Source: Urechidicola vernalis
GTDB taxonomy: Bacteria > Bacteroidota > Bacteroidia > Flavobacteriales > Flavobacteriaceae
Direction: 5' to 3'
NCBI RefSeq assembly: GCF_031846385.1
Contig: NZ_JAVRHV010000004.1
Coordinates: 186,001-250,000, forward strand
DNA length: 64,000 nucleotides
The notes under the pieces: model-generated
The model's input: the letters and a program-made list of their open reading frames with translations, nothing else
The model's database searches: none
Told to the model about the DNA's origin: nothing
Position numbers and translations under genes: made by a program
Part shown: in pieces, positions 59,652 through 64,000 of the stretch
Numbering within the stretch: the stretch's first letter is position 1
How the letters are laid out: each line of letters begins with the position of its first letter

Positions 59652-60330
59652 ATTAAAACGGGAAATTATAACGACTTCTGATGGCTCTACTACCATTCAT
59701 ATTCCTGAATGGGATGAACAATACCATTCGAAACACGGGGCAATTCAAGAAGCTTATCATGTATTTATAAAGCATGGATTGGATTTGTTTCAGAACCAAA
59801 ATATTTCAATATTAGAAATAGGATTTGGTACAGGATTAAACACATTTATAACATATATAGAAAGTGAACAAAGAAATTTAGAAATTAAGTATGTCGGTGT
59901 AGAGGCGTATCCAATTGCATTGGAGGAGGTTTCAAAATTAAATTATGTTTCTGAGCTGCAGGCGAATGATTTGAAAAACGTATTTGATCAAATGCATCAA
60001 ACAAAATGGGGTGTTAAAGATTATTTGAGAAAGGGATTTAGTTTGTTAAAGAGAAAACAGTTTTTTCAAGATATTGAAGATTCAAAAAGTTTTGATTTGA
60101 TTTATTTTGATGCCTTTGGTGCAAGAGTTCAACCAGAACTATGGTCTGTAGAAATTTTTCAAAAAATGATAAATGCACTTAAAGTCGGTGGTGTTTTAGT
60201 AACTTACGCAGCAAAAGGAAGTGTTCGTAGGGCGATGTTAGAGGTTGGTTTTTCAGTAGAAAAGTTACCGGGACCTCCAGGAAAAAGAGAAATGTTACGA
60301 GCTATGAAAGTGTCGAGTGACATTCAATGA
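59644..60330 (+). CDS. mnmD: tRNA 5-methylaminomethyl-2-thiouridine methyltransferase MnmD
   Basis: A 228-aa SAM-dependent enzyme finishing the wobble-uridine modification mnm5s2U in tRNA; in E. coli it is the N-terminal half of MnmC. It reads TSDGSTTIHIPEWDEQYHSKHGAIQEAYHVFI, then ILEIGFGTGLNTFI near 57-70 (SAM loop) and IYFDAFGARVQPELWS near 155-170. The start is TTG, inside the preceding gene by 8 bases; no in-frame ATG keeps the N-terminal family motif. No MnmC-type oxidase domain is attached. Confidence 0.9.
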   Translation: MTKLKREIITTSDGSTTIHIPEWDEQYHSKHGAIQEAYHVFIKHGLDLFQNQNISILEIGFGTGLNTFITYIESEQRNLEIKYVGVEAYPIALEEVSKLNYVSELQANDLKNVFDQMHQTKWGVKDYLRKGFSLLKRKQFFQDIEDSKSFDLIYFDAFGARVQPELWSVEIFQKMINALKVGGVLVTYAAKGSVRRAMLEVGFSVEKLPGPPGKREMLRAMKVSSDIQ

Positions 60331-60364
60331 AGTTAAATGTTTCGAGCAATAAAAATGAAGTAAA

Positions 60365-60496
60365 ATGGAAAATAGTAGATTTAAAAAAAGAAAAAAACCT
60401 AACAAGAAAAAGCTAGTAATACTTCTTATAATCTTATTAGGAATTTTGTTTTTCTGGTCAAACGCAGAAAGCGTTTTGAGTAGTTTTTTCGGTTAG
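60365..60496 (+). CDS. Tiny basic single-helix membrane protein
   Basis: A 43-aa ORF: MENSRFKKRKKPNKKKLVI, one helix of about 16 residues (LLIILLGILFF), then WSNAESVLSSFFG and stop. The basic N-terminus and single helix predict a cytoplasm-in topology. Its stop overlaps the end of the convergent Bax-inhibitor gene by 4 bases. The coding reading is supported by the clean start, ribosome-like GAAGTAAA and membrane-protein composition; homologues would need a search. Confidence 0.5.
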   Translation: MENSRFKKRKKPNKKKLVILLIILLGILFFWSNAESVLSSFFG

Positions 60497-61236
60497 TTAA
60501 TAACCATTTTTTTCATTAATCGAATCGCTTCTACATATACCCAAACTAGGGTAACAAGTAAGCCCCATGTAGCTACCCATTCCATATAGCGTGGTACATG
60601 ATTTTTCTTCCTTTCAATAAAGTCAAAATCTAATAATAATGTAAATGCCGCAACTCCGGCTGCCAATGCGTTAAAAGCAATTGCCAAATAGGAAGAACTA
60701 TCTAAAATTGCAAAAGGGGTTTCAATATTAAAGAAATGTAGCGTCCAACTACAAGCATAAATGGTCATGATGATGGCAATCGAAACAAAGATGACACTTT
60801 TAAAACGTTGGGTAACTTTAACGATTCTGCTTTTATATAAGAATAGCATTAAAAAGAAAGTACTTATGGTTACTCCAATGGCCTGCATCGCAATACCGCT
60901 AAATTTACTTTCTGCATAAATTGTAACACCTCCAATAAATAAGCCTTGAGCCAATGCATAAAGAGGAACAAGAATAGGTGCTAACCTATGAATAAATGCT
61001 GTGAGGAGGCTAAAAAATAGTGCTGCTACTAATCCACCATACATTAAAATATTAATGTTGAAACCGAATTCTTGCATTTTCCATGTGAAAATGGCACTTG
61101 TTAATAATAAAAATATGCAGAACAGAGATTTTAGAATAATTCCGTTTACTGTCATTTTGTTAGATGTAGATGCGTAGCCTTTCCATACATCTTTACTGAA
61201 CGCAGGGTTCGCTGTCTTGTAATTGTATAAAGCCAT
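60493..61236 (-). CDS. Bax inhibitor-1/YccA-family membrane protein
   Basis: A 247-aa protein with about seven hydrophobic helices and the family's C-terminal half, including IERKKNHVPRYMEWVATWGLLVTLVWVYVEAIRLM. The N-terminal 30 residues (NYKTANPAFSKDVW) match the Bacteroidota form. The family includes the E. coli FtsH-associated YccA and calcium-leak homologues. Its substrate is unknown. A 21-bp direct repeat lies upstream. Confidence 0.88.
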   Translation of the reverse strand: MALYNYKTANPAFSKDVWKGYASTSNKMTVNGIILKSLFCIFLLLTSAIFTWKMQEFGFNINILMYGGLVAALFFSLLTAFIHRLAPILVPLYALAQGLFIGGVTIYAESKFSGIAMQAIGVTISTFFLMLFLYKSRIVKVTQRFKSVIFVSIAIIMTIYACSWTLHFFNIETPFAILDSSSYLAIAFNALAAGVAAFTLLLDFDFIERKKNHVPRYMEWVATWGLLVTLVWVYVEAIRLMKKMVIN

Positions 61237-61303
61237 AGTTGTGGGGTTTGGGGGTTGACTTGGCTCAAATATATAAATAAATTGTTGATAACTAATAATA
61301 AAT

Positions 61304-61366
61304 TACCATTTATTTATAAAATCATACCATTTATATGTAAAATCATACCATTTATTTTATATTAGG
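61304..61366. repeat. Three tandem 21-bp direct repeats
   Basis: TACCATTTATTTATAAAATCA (61304-61324) is followed by a copy with two changes (61325-61345, TATGTAAAATCA at its end) and a partial third copy (61346 on). The period is exactly 21 bases, two turns of the helix, suiting a regulator that binds one face. The repeats lie upstream of the Bax-inhibitor gene and beyond the 3' end of the glycosyltransferase gene. Confidence 0.7.
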
Positions 61367-61393
61367 AAAATATAAGATGTTTCTATTAACCCC

Positions 61394-62527
61394 TTATTTA
61401 CTTGAAAATGTTCGATTTTTCCAATTGTATTTACTTGAAAATATGGCGAATATGGCAATGCTAACTATAAAAATGGGATGCAATAATACTATTATTGGGT
61501 GCCACAGAATGGATTTTTCATTTTTACCAAGACTTAATGTGATCCATATTATGATAAAATCTACTATTATTTTTGAAATTACCAATGCGAAGTAAATCGG
61601 AGAGAAATTTTTCGAAAGAAATAAAAATAGTAGACAATATGCAAATATTAAATTTGATAAGAAGACAATAAAACTAACCAATTTTGAAAAAGGGTTAGAA
61701 TAAGAAGTGGCTTTGGAGGCCCATCGGATTCGTTGTTGAATTAATTTAGAGATGGATTTTTCAGCTGAAGTATAAACCAAGGCATCGTAAGATTTTAAGT
61801 ATGAAACCTTATTTGGGAAATGCTCATGAGTTTTCTCCAATAAGAAAACATCATCTCCGCTTGCTAAATGATTATTACCTACGAACCCATTTAATTGAAG
61901 AAATAGATCTTTTCGATAGCAAAGATTGGCACCACTGCACATAAATGGTTTTTTAATTCCGAATCCACCAATGGTAGACCCAATTAATGCACTTAGGTCC
62001 AATTGCTGAAAGTGATCTAAAAAAGATGCAGGTTTTGAAAACGCAACTGGGCCTGCCATGAAATAAGGTTCGTTCTTTAAAATGAATGCATTGTATGTTC
62101 GGAGCCAGAAAATTGGTACGATACAATCCGCATCAGTAGTTAAAATCCACTCAAATTTTGAATGTTGAATACCCGTTTCAATAGCATCTTTTTTAGGAGA
62201 ACTAGATTTTCTGTTATTCTCAATTATCTTAATATTTAAATGTGAATGTTCTTTGATAAATGCATTTAAAATCAATCTAAACCCATCTCGAGAATTATCG
62301 TTTATAAGAAGAATTTCAAATTTTTCACTTGGATAGTTCAACTTTGAGATGCTTTTTAACAAACAGGCTAAATTATCGGCTTCATTTCTGAATGGAATAA
62401 TTATAGAAAATGAGTTTGAAGCAATTTCTGAATGGTAGTTGAATTCCTTCACTTTAAAAAATCCAATAATTAGTACTCCTATTAATAGGGTGTACAAAGC
62501 AATAATTAGAATGGCAATTATGGTCAT
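61394..62527 (-). CDS. Family 2 glycosyltransferase, membrane-bound
   Basis: A 377-aa GT2-type enzyme. An N-terminal helix (about 3-27) is followed by the GT-A domain: FSIIIPFRNEADNLACLLKSISKLNYPSEKFEILLINDNSRDG near 43, ILTTDADCIVP near 130 (DxD-type motif) and QQRIRWASKATSYS near 263 (QxxRW). Three C-terminal hydrophobic segments follow. This is the HasA/CESA-type plan for making a polysaccharide or glycolipid at the inner membrane; the product is not known. Divergent from ruvC. Confidence 0.86.
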   Translation of the reverse strand: MTIIAILIIALYTLLIGVLIIGFFKVKEFNYHSEIASNSFSIIIPFRNEADNLACLLKSISKLNYPSEKFEILLINDNSRDGFRLILNAFIKEHSHLNIKIIENNRKSSSPKKDAIETGIQHSKFEWILTTDADCIVPIFWLRTYNAFILKNEPYFMAGPVAFSKPASFLDHFQQLDLSALIGSTIGGFGIKKPFMCSGANLCYRKDLFLQLNGFVGNNHLASGDDVFLLEKTHEHFPNKVSYLKSYDALVYTSAEKSISKLIQQRIRWASKATSYSNPFSKLVSFIVFLSNLIFAYCLLFLFLSKNFSPIYFALVISKIIVDFIIIWITLSLGKNEKSILWHPIIVLLHPIFIVSIAIFAIFSSKYNWKNRTFSSK

Positions 62528-62587
62528 TTAAAGTATAAGATATGCACTTGCTTATGAAATGCTTTATTGTATTTTTACACAAAGTAA

Positions 62588-62595
62588 CAAATATA
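62588..62595 (-). promoter_or_regulatory. -7 element of the glycosyltransferase gene
   Basis: Minus-strand TATATTTG fits TAnnTTTG. It abuts the ruvC start on the other strand and gives a leader of about 55 bases. Confidence 0.4.
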
Positions 62596-63147
62596 ATGTC
62601 GTCAGAAAAAATCATACTCGGAATTGATCCAGGAACTACAATAATGGGTTTTGGTTTGATAAAAGTTGCCAATAAAAAAATGGAATTTATTCAAATGAAT
62701 GAATTGGTTTTGAAAAAGTATGATGACCATTATGTAAAGCTAAAATTAATTTTTGAACGAACAATTGAGTTAATCGAGTCGTATCATCCAGACGAAATTG
62801 CAATTGAAGCACCATTTTTTGGAAAAAATGTGCAATCAATGTTAAAATTAGGAAGAGCGCAGGGTGTTGCTATGGCTGCCGGTTTATCGCGACAAGTTCC
62901 AATTACTGAATATTCTCCTAAAAAAATTAAAATGGCCATAACGGGTAATGGTAATGCTAGTAAAGAACAAGTTGCGGGGATGCTTCAGAATACTTTAAAA
63001 TTGAAATCTTTGCCAAAAAATTTAGACGCTACAGATGGTTTGGCCGCGGCAGTATGTCATTTTTACAATCAGGGTCGTATAGATGTGGGAAAGAACTACA
63101 CAGGTTGGAAAGCATTTGTTACGCAGAACCCGAGCAAAGTAAAATAA
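62596..63147 (+). CDS. ruvC: Crossover junction endodeoxyribonuclease RuvC
   Basis: A 183-aa Holliday junction resolvase. IILGIDPGTTIMGFG near 6-20 carries the first catalytic Asp; IAIEAPFFGKNVQSMLKLGRAQGV near 68-91 carries the Glu; KIKMAITGNGNASKEQV near 113-129 and ATDGLAAAVCHFYN near 146-159 provide the last Asp and metal site. A longer in-frame reading from 62542 adds a hydrophobic tract not seen in RuvC; the ATG at 62596 is used. ruvA/ruvB are not nearby. Confidence 0.95.
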   Translation: MSSEKIILGIDPGTTIMGFGLIKVANKKMEFIQMNELVLKKYDDHYVKLKLIFERTIELIESYHPDEIAIEAPFFGKNVQSMLKLGRAQGVAMAAGLSRQVPITEYSPKKIKMAITGNGNASKEQVAGMLQNTLKLKSLPKNLDATDGLAAAVCHFYNQGRIDVGKNYTGWKAFVTQNPSKVK

Positions 63148-63174
63148 GAAATCCAAATTATAGTATATTTGGGT

Positions 63175-63717
63175 ATGTCCAAAACAAAAATTGCTGAATT
63201 AAAACCATCTAAACTAACTATTGCAATCAATAGATTCATACGGTTCGTATTTGTTAGTTCTGCTTTACAGATTATTGTAGGCTTAAGTGTTTGGTTGTTT
63301 GTGGTTGGTGTGCGAGAGTTATTGCAGTATCAAGGTCTGGCATGGGATCTTTACTTTTATAAATGGGCTTTTTTAACTTGGATAGGAATGGCAATTCCTT
63401 TATTTGCCGAGATGGATGCTTTTGGGAGGTATCAAAATTATAAAATGGTAAAGGATAAACTACATCTTATGGGATTTGATCCTAGATTAGTACGTCCCTT
63501 TATGTATTCAAATTGTCAACGAATTGCCATATTAGTGGCGGCCAATGATTTGGGTTGTGAAGATGATGTGAAAAAATATTTTTATCAACAAGGATATCGT
63601 TGGTATCATATATTCCCAGACACTTGGATTAAAAAACCGCTGATTTTATTCACGAAACTATTTTGGGAGAAGATTTTGTTTACCAAATATTATCAACTTA
63701 AATATTTTTATTGGTGA
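63175..63717 (+). CDS. Membrane protein coupled to an ABC ATPase
   Basis: A 180-aa protein with two hydrophobic helices (about residues 20-47 and 63-80) and a long cytoplasmic C-terminal part rich in aromatics (GYRWYHIFPDTW, ILFTKYYQLKYFYW). The ATG at 63175 is preferred over an in-frame TTG two codons earlier. Its TGA overlaps the ATPase ATG (ATGA), so it is probably a partner subunit. TATATTTG at 63164-63171 could be a -7 box, only 3 bases from the ATG. No known family is recognised. Confidence 0.62.
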   Translation: MSKTKIAELKPSKLTIAINRFIRFVFVSSALQIIVGLSVWLFVVGVRELLQYQGLAWDLYFYKWAFLTWIGMAIPLFAEMDAFGRYQNYKMVKDKLHLMGFDPRLVRPFMYSNCQRIAILVAANDLGCEDDVKKYFYQQGYRWYHIFPDTWIKKPLILFTKLFWEKILFTKYYQLKYFYW

Positions 63718-64000
63718 TGAATATTCTTGAAGTTGAAAACTTGTCGTTAGCTTATGGTAAACAACAAGTGTTAGATCACATTTCTTTTGAGTTTAAAAAG
63801 GGAAAGATAATCGGGTTGTTAGGGCCAAATGGAGCAGGAAAAAGTTCTATTTTAAAAGTGTTGGCCGGGTTGGTTTTCGCCGATAGCGGAAAATTGAAAA
63901 TAAACAATCAATCTCAAACGGAGTTTCATAAGGTGAAGTCAATTACAGGTTTTCATATAGATTCTCCCTCTTTTTATCCCTTCTTGTCTGCAAAAGAAAA
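63717..64000 (+). CDS. ABC transporter ATP-binding protein (cut off by window end)
   Basis: The first 94 codons are present. It begins NILEVENLSLAYGKQQVLDHISFEFKKGKIIGLLGPNGAGKSSILK, with Walker A GPNGAGKSS near residues 36-44 and a Q-loop-like region (ITGFHIDSPSFYPFLSAKE) where the usual Gln-type loop falls. The signature and Walker B lie beyond the window. It overlaps the preceding membrane protein gene by 1 base and is probably its energy-coupling partner; the cargo is unknown. Confidence 0.9.
   Translation, partial: MNILEVENLSLAYGKQQVLDHISFEFKKGKIIGLLGPNGAGKSSILKVLAGLVFADSGKLKINNQSQTEFHKVKSITGFHIDSPSFYPFLSAKE

Noticed and set aside
1..64000. tRNA genes, rRNA, CRISPR arrays, transposases
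   Set aside because: No T-loop-like GTTCGA blocks in intergenic space, no regularly spaced repeats with unique spacers and no transposase or integrase motifs were found by eye. A tRNA scan would settle the tRNA question.

Overview
The window is a 64 kb stretch of chromosome from a member of the Bacteroidota, almost certainly a flavobacterium (Flavobacteriaceae). The supporting signs are a strongly AT-rich sequence; start sites preceded by the Bacteroidota -7 element TAnnTTTG instead of a TATAAT box; a DNA polymerase III alpha subunit with a proofreading exonuclease fused to its N-terminus; many small SPII lipoproteins; and family-specific proteins (GLPGLI-like, head-GIN/DUF2807, putative porin, DUF3098, DUF4920, DUF6146, GldA-like ATPase). 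No rRNA, tRNA, CRISPR array, transposase or integrase was seen. Most of the window is ordinary core genome.

Layout. 1-17.4 kb: lepA, a PD40 propeller lipoprotein, an M28 peptidase, dusB, rbfA with a LolC/E-type permease, mce, the ftsX-DUF3098-uppP-truB cluster, an M13 peptidase, a JmjC-like cupin protein, a lactonase and an aldose epimerase. 17.5-21.7 kb: the aromatic amino acid operon (prephenate dehydratase, aminotransferase, prephenate dehydrogenase, DAHP synthase/chorismate mutase). It is preceded by a good promoter, a tiny ORF rich in Phe, Tyr and Trp codons, and a terminator hairpin, which together form a textbook-like attenuator. 21.8-27.5 kb: rsgA-dtd, three tandem YceI-family genes and an NhaC antiporter.

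27.5-29.3 kb is the only clearly accessory-looking stretch. It holds three short, unrelated, co-oriented ORFs for exported or membrane proteins. Each start is preceded by a GTTG-based heptamer and each stop is followed by an ACAACA-type core. One junction is a 130-base branched palindrome that resembles an integron attC site. No integrase is in view, so the integron interpretation is a hypothesis.

29.3-46.6 kb: a VOC protein, a second M28 peptidase, an FAD oxidoreductase, a porin, rnhB, a nucleoid-associated protein, lipB with an unlisted 52-aa YqaE-like protein, a GldA-like ATPase, a head-GIN lipoprotein, a tandem pair of PagL-like acyloxyacyl hydrolases, and dnaE. 46.8-53.2 kb: rpsP-rimM-trmN6, cysH, a saccharopine dehydrogenase-like gene, and pckA. 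53.2-64 kb: tag, MazG-like, thioredoxin-fold and head-GIN proteins, a RluA-type synthase, ilvE, DUF4920 and cytochrome c lipoproteins, mnmD, a Bax inhibitor-like protein, a glycosyltransferase, ruvC, and an ABC transporter whose ATPase runs off the window end.

The most rewarding items for follow-up are the aromatic leader-peptide attenuator and the cassette-like array. Next come a dispersed GCTCAG/CTGAGC palindrome found at three convergent gene ends, several -7 boxes only 3-5 bases from start codons (possible leaderless mRNAs), and the PagL-like pair with an apparent Asn in place of the catalytic Glu. No intergenic gap exceeds 300 bases; the largest ones (17451-17734, 46633-46891, 58536-58747) are described under their features.
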